DNA of 33,104 nt from Massilia glaciei. GTDB lineage: Bacteria; Pseudomonadota; Gammaproteobacteria; Burkholderiales; Burkholderiaceae_D. The notes beneath the pieces were generated by a model that had not been told where the DNA came from, made no database searches, and was given only the letters and a program-made list of their open reading frames with translations. Position numbers and translations under genes: made by a program. Of this stretch, positions 1 through 6,802 are shown in pieces. Position 1 is the first letter of the stretch. Each line of letters opens with the position of its first letter. Where the stretch lies: the NCBI RefSeq assembly GCF_003011895.2, contig NZ_PXWF02000263.1:1-33104 (forward strand). The letters are read 5' to 3'.

Positions 1-745
1 GCACTTGGTTCTTGAGAACGCCCAGCATCTCAAATTTGAATTGCTGGCCAAAGTCTTCTTCAGATGCAAATGACGCGGGCAGTTTGGCAACGGCGCTTCG
101 GCGAATTTTCTCGTATCCTTCCGGTTTCGCGATCACCAAGTCGAAATGGCTTGGCGCGCCGAACGTCTTCCAATAAAACCGCCACCACCGTCCGGAAAGA
201 AAATTTGCCCGCAACTCGGGCGTGTCGCCATGCGTCAGCGAGAGCAATCGTTCAGCCACCTCGCGTGCCGGAACGCCATTGATCGTTTCGATGCGTCGCG
301 CCACGAGCGGACTTGCCGCACCGCCCATCTCGGCGAGGATATAGACGTTGCCGTCGGCTTCGACGTGGACTTCAAACGGGAAGAATCCCGATCCACCGCG
401 CAAATGTGCCTTGGCCTGTTGGTCGATGTCCGACAGCGAGACGAGCAGGTGGCCATCGGCGAAAACGGGGTTGAGCGCCGTAAGGACGCGCCATGTTTCA
501 TCGCTCGTCATCGGCTTTTCCAATTGCCGTTCCACGTCCATGAATGCTTGGTCGAGCCGTTTCATGTCGGCAGAATAGCTTGGGTCCGGGTGGGTTTTGT
601 CGATCGCCTGCTTGAGAAACACGAAGTCCTCTTTCAACTGCGCGGGTGAAAAGGTGGTTGGTGGGACTTGGGTCTTCGCCGTTGATGCCGGCCAATGGCA
701 AGCCAGGGCAAGAAAAAGTGCGACCTGACCGAATTTTTTGAGCAC
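1..745 (-). CDS. Secreted S41-family peptidase-like protein, N-terminal part (runs off left edge)
   Basis: The reading frame is open from a GTG at 745 to the window edge (248 codons). The first 23 or so residues form a signal peptide: a Lys-Lys start, a hydrophobic stretch ending ALACHWPASTA, then a probable cleavage site. The next 190 residues look like the N-terminal helical and PDZ-like part of C-terminal-processing peptidases (family S41). The clues are a helical region beginning LKEDFVFLKQAIDKTHPD, the motif 'FADGHLLV', and a PDZ-like piece 'VARRIETINGVPAREV'. The catalytic Ser-Lys region lies outside the window, so activity cannot be judged. GTG was chosen because the signal peptide starts there and an in-frame stop lies 19 codons upstream with no ATG between; the ribosome site is weak. 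S41 membership is inferred from these motifs only. Confidence 0.7.
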   Translation of the reverse strand, partial: MLKKFGQVALFLALACHWPASTAKTQVPPTTFSPAQLKEDFVFLKQAIDKTHPDPSYSADMKRLDQAFMDVERQLEKPMTSDETWRVLTALNPVFADGHLLVSLSDIDQQAKAHLRGGSGFFPFEVHVEADGNVYILAEMGGAASPLVARRIETINGVPAREVAERLLSLTHGDTPELRANFLSGRWWRFYWKTFGAPSHFDLVIAKPEGYEKIRRSAVAKLPASFASEEDFGQQFKFEMLGVLKNQV

Positions 746-1088
746 TAAGGAATCATCTTTCAGAAAATGTATCGATTGGCAATTGTGATCTGCATTATCT
801 TTTTAGCAATTTTTATGCCAGTGCTCAACCCGCGGTTTGCCATTGGGAGAAGGAAAAACCGAAGTGCCTGTGCAGGTGTCCGCGGACGTCCGAGGCCAGC
901 CGAGGGCAGCCGTTGGCGGAAATGACGGAGGAGGCGCGGGCCAGAGAGCGGGCGAGGGCGTGGGTCACGGAGCTGGCGCGGGGCCATAGGGCAGAAATGA
1001 CTTCCCGCGGCCCCCCGTCATTCCTGCGAAGGCGGGAACCCAGCGCCTCTCCGCGCCGCTTACCTTAGACCCCAAGCAAATTCGCCAC
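746..1088. other. Intergenic region between divergent genes
   Basis: This is the 343-base gap between the peptidase start (-) and comEC (+). The left 90 bases are AT-rich and probably hold the peptidase promoter. The middle is GC-rich and open in several frames by composition only. The right part holds one dispersed repeat copy at 1016-1042. I see no convincing gene or RNA. Confidence 0.5.
1016..1042 (+). repeat. Dispersed 'CGTCATTCC-GCGAAGG-CGGGAACCCA' type repeat
   Basis: The segment starts CGTCATTCCTGCGAAGG and continues CGGGAACCCA. It contains a small imperfect hairpin (TTCCTGCGAAGGCGGGAA). This short repeat family is widespread in intergenic regions of proteobacteria and reads as 'VIPAKAGT' when translated. 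Degenerate copies in the opposite orientation lie at 32836-32862 and 32965-32984 in this same window. Confidence 0.65.
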
Positions 1089-3494
1089 ATGCCCGTCCGG
1101 GCACACTGGAGGTTTTTCCGCGATCGGCCGAAACCCATGCGCTGTGCGATCCTCGGTTTCGTCGCCGGTGCTGCCGTCTTGCAAAACGCCGCGGCGCTGC
1201 CAAGTGGCACAACGCTGGCGGCGCTGGTCGCGCTCGCCGTGCTGCTGTGCTTGTTGCGTCGATCGCTATGCGCGCTTGCCGCCGGCGCCTTGCTGGGTTT
1301 TTCCTGGGCCGCACTGCTGGCGCACCTGGCGCTGGCACCGCAACTGGCAAGGGCCGACGAAGGGCGCGACATCACCATTGTCGGCACCATCGACAGCCTG
1401 CCTCACCATTTCGGGCAGGGCGTACGCTTTCATTTCGCGGTTGAACGGGTACTCGGCGCGCGCATCGCGCTCCCGCCGCGCGTGGCGCTGGCGTGGTACA
1501 GCGGCTATCACCGCGCGGTATGGCAGGTTGGCGATGTGCGGCCCGGCGAGCGCTGGCAGCTTACGGTGCGCCTTAATAGGCCGCACGGCAACGCCAATCC
1601 CCATGGCTTCGACTACGAGGTCTGGCTGCTTGAACGGGGCCTGCGCGCCACCGGCTACGTGCGCGCCGAAGCGCGCTCGAACCGCCGGCTCGACGGTTTC
1701 GTGTTCAGCGCGGGCAACCTGGTCGAACGCGCCCGCGCGGCGCTGCGCGAACGGATCCTGCGCGCGTTGCAAGGCAAGCGCTATGCCGGCGTGATCGTCG
1801 CGCTGGTCGTCGGCGACCAGCGCGCCATCGAACAGTCCGACTGGGAAGTGTTCAACCGCACCGGGGTCGGCCACCTGATCTCGATCTCGGGATTGCACAT
1901 CACCATGGTGGCCGGGCTGTTCGCCTGGCTGGCCTCGGCGCTGTGGCGCCGCTCCTTCTTTACGCAGGCGCAGTTGCCATTGCTGCTGCCGGCGCAAAAG
2001 GTCGCGGCGCTGGCGGGCGCGGGCATCGCCTTTCTTTATGTGTTGTTGGCCGGCTTTGGTGTGCCGGCGCAGCGCACGTTTTACATGCTGGCCGTGGTCG
2101 CGCTCGCGCTCTGGTGCGGGCGCATCACGAATGTGTCGCATGTGTTGTGCGCGGCGCTCGGCGCGGTGGTGCTGCTCGACCCCTGGGCCGTGCTGCAGCC
2201 GGGCTTTTGGCTCTCGTTCGGCGCCGTCGCCGTCATCCTCTACGCGACCACGGGGCGGATCGCGGTCGGCGACGGCGCGCTGCGCGAGGCGCTCAGGCTG
2301 GGCGTGCGCACCCAGTATGTGGTGACGTTGGGGCTGGTGCCGCTGACGATGTTGCTGTTCGCTCAGGTTTCGCTGGCCAGCCCGCTGGCCAATGCCTTGG
2401 CCATTCCGCTGATCAGCTTTGTGGTCACGCCGCTCGCGCTGGTGGGGAGCATGCTGCCCGCGCCGTTGTCGACCATGCTGCTGTGGCTGGCGCACCTCGT
2501 GGTCGAGGCGCTGGCCTTTGTGCTCGCCGGGATCAGCGCCAGCGACGTTGCGGTGTGGCACGCGCCGCTGCCGTCGGCGCCGGTGTTCTGCTTCGCACTG
2601 CTCGGCACCGTCTGGATGCTCGCGCCGCGCGGCTGGCCGCATCGCTGGCTCGGCGTCGTGTCGTGGCTGCCGCTGCTGGCGGGGCAGCCATCGCATCCGG
2701 CCGCTGGCAGCATGACGGTCACCGCGTTCGACGTGGGGCAGGGCACGGCGTTGCTGATCGAAACCAGCGGCCATCGCCTGTTGTACGACACGGGGCCCGC
2801 GTATTCGCCGGAGTCGAACGGCGGCAACCGGGTTATCGTCCCCTATTTGAAAGCGCGCGGCATAAGCCGTTTGGATGGCATGGTCGTCACACACAGCGAT
2901 GTCGACCATTCGGGCGGCGCGCTCGCGATCATGCAAACGATTAAGGTAGGCTGGGTCGCGTCGTCGCTGTGGTTTGAACACCCGATTGTGCGCACCGCGG
3001 CGCTGCATCGGCGTTGCAGCGCCGGCCAGAGCTGGAATTGGGATGGTGTGCGCTTTGAGATGCTGCATCCGACCATTGCAAGTTATGACGATCCTGGCCT
3101 GAAGCCGAATGCACGCGGGTGCACCTTGCGCATCACCGCCAGGGCACATTCGCTGTTGCTGGCGGCCGATATCGAGGCGCTGCAAGAGGCGCAACTGGTC
3201 GCGGGGGCCGCCGGTTCGCTGCGCGCCAATGTGCTGCTCGCGCCACACCATGGCAGTGGCACCTCGTCGACACCAGCATTTTTGGCGGCGGTGCATCCGG
3301 AGTTGGCGTTGTTTCAGGTTGGATACCGCAACCGTTATAAGCATCCCAAGGCACAGGTATATGCACTTTATGGCGCGCGGGGCATCCGGCGCCTGCGTTC
3401 GGATCAGTCGGGGGCGATCAGCTTGCAGTTCGGGCCGGCCCTCAGCGCGCAGGAATATCGGGTTGTGCATGCGCGCTACTGGTACGGAAGATAG
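1089..3494 (+). CDS. comEC: ComEC/Rec2 family competence DNA-uptake channel
   Basis: This is an inner-membrane channel that brings single-stranded DNA into the cytoplasm during natural transformation. The 801 residues match the family's full length. In order: N-terminal membrane helices, a soluble DUF4131-like domain (about 60-190), the Competence transmembrane domain with the signature 'ISISGLHITM' near residue 264 and about eight further helices, then a C-terminal metallo-beta-lactamase-like domain from about 542. That domain has 'AFDVGQGTALLI', the metal-binding 'THSDVDHSGG' near 601, and 'APHHGSG' near 718, so the proposed nuclease metal site looks intact. The start is uncertain: the ATG at 1089 lacks a clear ribosome site, and an in-frame ATG at 1137 begins directly with the first hydrophobic helix. 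No other competence gene is nearby. Its 3' end faces the convergent gene at 3562-4608, and I see no terminator between them. Confidence 0.95.
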   Translation: MPVRAHWRFFRDRPKPMRCAILGFVAGAAVLQNAAALPSGTTLAALVALAVLLCLLRRSLCALAAGALLGFSWAALLAHLALAPQLARADEGRDITIVGTIDSLPHHFGQGVRFHFAVERVLGARIALPPRVALAWYSGYHRAVWQVGDVRPGERWQLTVRLNRPHGNANPHGFDYEVWLLERGLRATGYVRAEARSNRRLDGFVFSAGNLVERARAALRERILRALQGKRYAGVIVALVVGDQRAIEQSDWEVFNRTGVGHLISISGLHITMVAGLFAWLASALWRRSFFTQAQLPLLLPAQKVAALAGAGIAFLYVLLAGFGVPAQRTFYMLAVVALALWCGRITNVSHVLCAALGAVVLLDPWAVLQPGFWLSFGAVAVILYATTGRIAVGDGALREALRLGVRTQYVVTLGLVPLTMLLFAQVSLASPLANALAIPLISFVVTPLALVGSMLPAPLSTMLLWLAHLVVEALAFVLAGISASDVAVWHAPLPSAPVFCFALLGTVWMLAPRGWPHRWLGVVSWLPLLAGQPSHPAAGSMTVTAFDVGQGTALLIETSGHRLLYDTGPAYSPESNGGNRVIVPYLKARGISRLDGMVVTHSDVDHSGGALAIMQTIKVGWVASSLWFEHPIVRTAALHRRCSAGQSWNWDGVRFEMLHPTIASYDDPGLKPNARGCTLRITARAHSLLLAADIEALQEAQLVAGAAGSLRANVLLAPHHGSGTSSTPAFLAAVHPELALFQVGYRNRYKHPKAQVYALYGARGIRRLRSDQSGAISLQFGPALSAQEYRVVHARYWYGR

Positions 3495-3561
3495 GAGCCC
3501 GATCTTATGCCTGGCCCACCCATGGCGGTTGCCGCTCTAACCGTGGACGCGCACGTCGATC

Positions 3562-4608
3562 TTATAGATTGAGCGCGCCACAGGGTATCCTGACAATGAC
3601 TTTCATACCCCACATCTCCAACTGCTTGGCCTCTTTCTGATTGAAGGTCAGACCTTCAAGCCACTTTAGCAACGGGGCCCGCGCCGGATTGGACAGGTCG
3701 AATTCCTCCACGCTGTTCTGTTCGAAAGGACGGTAATACGTCACGCGCACATCGAACGGGCATGCCATTGTGCCAAAGTCGAAAACGGCTGGCAGGTCCA
3801 AGTCCTTGGCGTTGCCAAGCAACTCCACGAGGCTCAAATCGCGCATATAGGTTTTGGTGGTCTCGCCCAGGCTAAATTGGTAGCTGACGCGAGTCGTCAC
3901 GGGTGAGGATTTCATGCACGGCAGGCGATAGCCTTGCACGAATTTTGCAACCCCATCGCGCAACGATTTGTGCGGCACCGCGGCGACCCATTCAACGCCC
4001 GGCGCTTTGTCGGGGGCCGTAAAGGTCAAGCGCGCGACCAGCTTGCCGGTATGCTCTTTTCTCATTGCCTCGAGCGGATAGGCTGGCTTGGAACCGGGCT
4101 GTTGGTGCACCAGGCACTTCACGATCTCGGCGCGCTCGTCATCGGCCGGGTCACGCGCCTTCGATTCGTAGATGCGGCGGTCACCATAGGGGATGAAGAC
4201 GTAGTCCTGTAGCAGCGTCACCTTGCCCTCGCCGGCCTTCATGCATGGCACACGATAAGCGCGCACGTAATCGTTGACGATCTCGCTGAACGCCCCCGGT
4301 CCGACATCGACGTTGTTTTTACGGATTTTGACAGTGGGCTTGGCGTCGGGAGCATGGAATTCGAGTTCGACACTCACTTTGCCTTCTGCCTGTGCCTCCA
4401 CTAGATCATCGGGGAACGCCGGTTTATCGGGCGAACCCGCTACGCGCGTCAGGCAGACAAGTGCCGGCGAAGGCGCGAGGTGAATCTCCTCGCTAAACGC
4501 CGCCCCGGGTAGCAGGAAAACCAGCAAGGTGGAGAGGAGTATTGCGGCGACGCGGCGGTCACCGCGGGGGAGTGTTGGAATTGTCATAAGCAAGCTTATC
4601 ATCAACAT
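3562..4608 (-). CDS. Secreted protein with three TonB-C-like repeats
   Basis: This 348-residue protein of unknown function has an N-terminal signal peptide (hydrophobic core about 19-36, probable cleavage after GAAFS). The rest contains three related modules at about 51-137, 163-246 and 282-345. Modules 1 and 2 share a pattern of 'CL' + 'PAFP/PAYP' + 'GKVSVELEF/GKLVARLTF' + 'Y(R)xPCMK', which resembles the TonB C-terminal fold. Module 3 is more diverged. Each module has two cysteines at matching ends (C52/C122, C165/C231, C283/C343), so periplasmic disulfides are plausible. There is no proline-rich linker or ExbB/ExbD neighbour, so it is probably not a working TonB. The ATG at 4608 was used; an in-frame ATG at 4587 is an equally reasonable start for the signal peptide. 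No Shine-Dalgarno sequence is clear at either. Confidence 0.75.
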   Translation of the reverse strand: MLMISLLMTIPTLPRGDRRVAAILLSTLLVFLLPGAAFSEEIHLAPSPALVCLTRVAGSPDKPAFPDDLVEAQAEGKVSVELEFHAPDAKPTVKIRKNNVDVGPGAFSEIVNDYVRAYRVPCMKAGEGKVTLLQDYVFIPYGDRRIYESKARDPADDERAEIVKCLVHQQPGSKPAYPLEAMRKEHTGKLVARLTFTAPDKAPGVEWVAAVPHKSLRDGVAKFVQGYRLPCMKSSPVTTRVSYQFSLGETTKTYMRDLSLVELLGNAKDLDLPAVFDFGTMACPFDVRVTYYRPFEQNSVEEFDLSNPARAPLLKWLEGLTFNQKEAKQLEMWGMKVIVRIPCGALNL

Positions 4609-4625
4609 TGTGGTTTGATAAGCTT
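4592..4625. promoter_or_regulatory. 10-bp perfect inverted repeat flanking a start codon
   Basis: AAGCTTATCA (4592-4601) and TGATAAGCTT (4616-4625) are perfect complements separated by 14 bases. In the mRNA of the minus-strand gene 3562-4608 they would form a hairpin with the ATG at 4608-4606 in its loop. It could be a protein operator or a translational control hairpin. The structure is seen directly; any function is inferred. Confidence 0.45.
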
Positions 4626-4822
4626 TACCATTTCGCTCTCGAAGACGAGGCCAGCGTTCAGTTTGGGCCGGGCAACACCGCGGAAGAACCCCGTGTCACG
4701 CGCGCGCTACTGCTACGGACGCTGGGCCCGCGCGGCCTATCTCTAGTGCATTCCCTCTAATTGGCGAGGATGTCGCGAAAATCGGCCTTACAATTCAAGC
4801 CACTTTGAATCGAATCGCCCCC

Positions 4823-5647
4823 ATGATGAACAAGCCAATACTGCATTTTTCCCACGGGAACAGCTTCCCCGGAGGGACTTACAGCAAGTTCCTGGACCGG
4901 CTACGTCCCCGGTACGATGTGCGCTCGGTCGACATGTTCGGCCACGACCCGGCCTATCCGGTGACCGACGGCTGGCCCGGCCTGGTTGCCGAGCTGATCG
5001 CCCAACTCGAGCAGTACAAGCAACCGGTGATTCTGCTCGGCCACTCCCTCGGCGGCATGCTCAGCATGATGGCGGCGCGCGAGCGGCCCGACCTGGCGCG
5101 CTGCGTGGTGATGCTCGATTCACCCGTGGTGGCCGGCTGGCGCGCGATGGTGTGGCGCACCGCAAAGGCGCTGGGCTTGTCCGAGCGCCTGTCGCCGGCC
5201 CAGTTTTCGGTCAGGCGCCGGTTTGTGTGGCCCGACACCGACAGCGCGCACGCCCATTTTGGCTCCAAAGACATTTTTGCGGCATGGGCGCCGGGGGTGC
5301 TGGCCGATTACCTCGAGCACGGCCTCAAGCCCCACCCCGAAGGCAAGCAGTTGCGCTTCTCGCGCGATGTCGAAAGCGCGATCTATTCGGGCTTGCCGCA
5401 CCACATGGGCAGCGTGCTGCGGCGCCGCTTTCCGGTGCCGATCGGCTGTATCGCCGGCACCGCGTCGGTCGAAATGTCGCAGGCCGGGCTCGGCCCCACG
5501 CGCCGCCTGGTGCGCGACAATTTTGCCAAAATCGAGGGCGGGCACCTGTTTCCGATGGAATCGCCCGATCTGGCCGCCAAACTGACCCTCGACATGCTCG
5601 ACAAGCTGCTCGAGCAGGCCCGGCAGCTTGCCGGCAAGGCCACGTAA
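4823..5647 (+). CDS. Alpha/beta hydrolase
   Basis: A cytoplasmic alpha/beta-hydrolase-fold enzyme of unknown substrate, 274 residues. The N-terminus 'ILHFSHGNSFPGGTY' carries the oxyanion-hole region, and 'GHSLGG' gives the nucleophile Ser at about residue 75. The late motif 'IEGGHLFPMESP' supplies the probable catalytic His. 'IAGTASVEM' is where the acid residue of the triad would normally be expected, and I cannot point to a clear Asp there. There is no signal peptide. ATG codons at 4823 and 4826 are both possible starts; a TTG at 4805 would add six residues. The intergenic run to dcd carries a promoter-like sequence, so the two genes may be transcribed separately. Confidence 0.85.
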   Translation: MMNKPILHFSHGNSFPGGTYSKFLDRLRPRYDVRSVDMFGHDPAYPVTDGWPGLVAELIAQLEQYKQPVILLGHSLGGMLSMMAARERPDLARCVVMLDSPVVAGWRAMVWRTAKALGLSERLSPAQFSVRRRFVWPDTDSAHAHFGSKDIFAAWAPGVLADYLEHGLKPHPEGKQLRFSRDVESAIYSGLPHHMGSVLRRRFPVPIGCIAGTASVEMSQAGLGPTRRLVRDNFAKIEGGHLFPMESPDLAAKLTLDMLDKLLEQARQLAGKAT

Positions 5648-5651
5648 TTGT

Positions 5652-5680
5652 TTAGCTTTGGGGCACTTTTCGCGTAAAAT
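5652..5680 (+). promoter_or_regulatory. Candidate sigma-70 promoter for dcd
   Basis: TTAGCT at 5652-5657, a 17-base spacer, then TAAAAT at 5675-5680 (5 of 6 matches to the -10 consensus). The leader before the dcd ATG would be about 74 bases. The -35 box is weak. Confidence 0.4.
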
Positions 5681-5760
5681 CGCGGGATTCTGTTGCGCCG
5701 CCGCGCCCGGCGCCCGCGCAATTGCAGCTTCCTCCCGACATTTTTAGAAAAGCTCCCGCG

Positions 5761-6327
5761 ATGACAATTAAAAGCGACAAATGGATCCGCCGCACGGCCG
5801 AGGCCACCGGCATGATCGAACCGTTCGAACCGCAACAAGTCCGCGAGGTCGATGGCAAAAAGATCATCTCGTACGGCACCTCGTCGTATGGCTACGACAT
5901 CCGCTGCGCCGATGAATTCAAGATCTTCACGAATATCAACAGCACCATCGTCGACCCTAAAAACTTCGATCCGAATTCGTTCGTCGACATCAAGAGCGAC
6001 GTCTGCATCATTCCGCCCAATTCGTTCGCGCTGGCGCGCACCATCGAATACTTCCGCATTCCGCGCAACGTGCTGACGATCTGCCTTGGCAAATCGACCT
6101 ACGCGCGCTGCGGCATCATCGTCAACGTGACCCCGTTCGAGCCCGAGTGGGAAGGTTATGTGACGCTGGAGTTTTCCAACACCACGCCGCTGCCGGCCAA
6201 GATCTACGCGGGCGAGGGCTGCGCGCAGGTGCTGTTCTTTGAAAGCGATGAGGAGTGCGAGACCTCGTACAAGGACCGCGGCGGCAAGTATCAGGGCCAG
6301 CATGGCGTGACGCTGCCAAAAGCGTAA
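5761..6327 (+). CDS. dcd: dCTP deaminase
   Basis: Deaminates dCTP to dUTP, the main bacterial route toward dUMP and thymidylate. The 188 residues match the usual Dcd length. Key residues are visible: 'SYGYDIRC' near 42-49, 'KSTYARCGI' with Ser112 and Arg116, and 'YVTLEFSN' with Glu137. These correspond to the catalytic Ser111, Arg115 and Glu138 of the E. coli enzyme. The ATG at 5761 begins the conserved 'MTIKSDKWI'; the frame is open further upstream but without family similarity. thyA and folA lie 3 kb downstream on the other strand, so three dTMP-pathway genes sit close together without being one operon. A strong bidirectional hairpin terminator follows. Confidence 0.96.
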   Translation: MTIKSDKWIRRTAEATGMIEPFEPQQVREVDGKKIISYGTSSYGYDIRCADEFKIFTNINSTIVDPKNFDPNSFVDIKSDVCIIPPNSFALARTIEYFRIPRNVLTICLGKSTYARCGIIVNVTPFEPEWEGYVTLEFSNTTPLPAKIYAGEGCAQVLFFESDEECETSYKDRGGKYQGQHGVTLPKA

Positions 6328-6342
6328 TTAACAGCGCCCCCA

Positions 6343-6375
6343 AAAAAAGCCGTTCAGAAGACTGAACGGTTTTTT
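6343..6375. terminator. Bidirectional intrinsic terminator
   Basis: The stem CCGTTCAG (6350-6357) pairs with CTGAACGG (6362-6369) around the loop AAGA. It is preceded by seven A and followed by six T, so it can end transcription from dcd (+) and from the convergent membrane-protein gene (-). Confidence 0.9.
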
Positions 6376-6391
6376 GTTTTGGGGCTGCGTT

Positions 6392-6742
6392 TCAGGCGAA
6401 CCGCGCGTGGTGCGTGCGATGGCCGAGAAAAAATCCAATCGCCGCGCCGATGGCCCAGCCGATAGGCGTTATCAGGAATGGAGCGCCAATCGCCACCAGG
6501 CCCCACAACGACTTCAGCATACCGCTGCTGTCGGAATTCGATGGCATCGCCGCCAGCGCAGGCATCAGAAAGAACCAAAGTGCTGCGTTGGCGACGATGA
6601 ATCCCACAGTCGCCCACAGCGCGATGCGCCACACGTACTGCCAAGCGTCGGCGCAACTTGGAATAAGGCGGCACGCGACCATGGCGGCGCCAGCGACCAA
6701 CAGCCAGACGACAAAGACCGGCAGGATGATGAAATAGGCCAT
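6392..6742 (-). CDS. Small integral membrane protein, unknown function
   Basis: I do not recognise a family. About 116 residues carry three hydrophobic segments: one at the N-terminus (YFIILPVFVVWLLVAGAAMVA), one in the middle ('ALWATVGFIVANAALWFFLM') and one near the C-terminus ('GAPFLITPIGWAIGAAIGFFLG'). It ends in a short basic tail 'HRTHHARFA'. Two cysteines flank 'RLIPS' after the first helix. The ATG at 6742 is preceded by a weak AAGCGA; a GTG at 6772 would add ten residues with no better ribosome site. It lies 60 bases after the decarboxylase stop on the same strand and may be co-transcribed with it, ending at the shared terminator. A transport or envelope role is possible but nothing specific shows it. 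Confidence 0.6.
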   Translation of the reverse strand: MAYFIILPVFVVWLLVAGAAMVACRLIPSCADAWQYVWRIALWATVGFIVANAALWFFLMPALAAMPSNSDSSGMLKSLWGLVAIGAPFLITPIGWAIGAAIGFFLGHRTHHARFA

Positions 6743-6802
6743 TCGCTTGGATCGGCTGAAAAAATAGACCACGCCACGGCTTGTGGCGAGGTACCGGCAA
6801 AC

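Noticed and set aside
1266-3470. A 734-codon open frame antisense to comEC
   Set aside because: It mirrors the high-GC codon pattern of comEC, has no domain, and is rich in Arg, Gln and His as antisense frames of GC-rich genes are.
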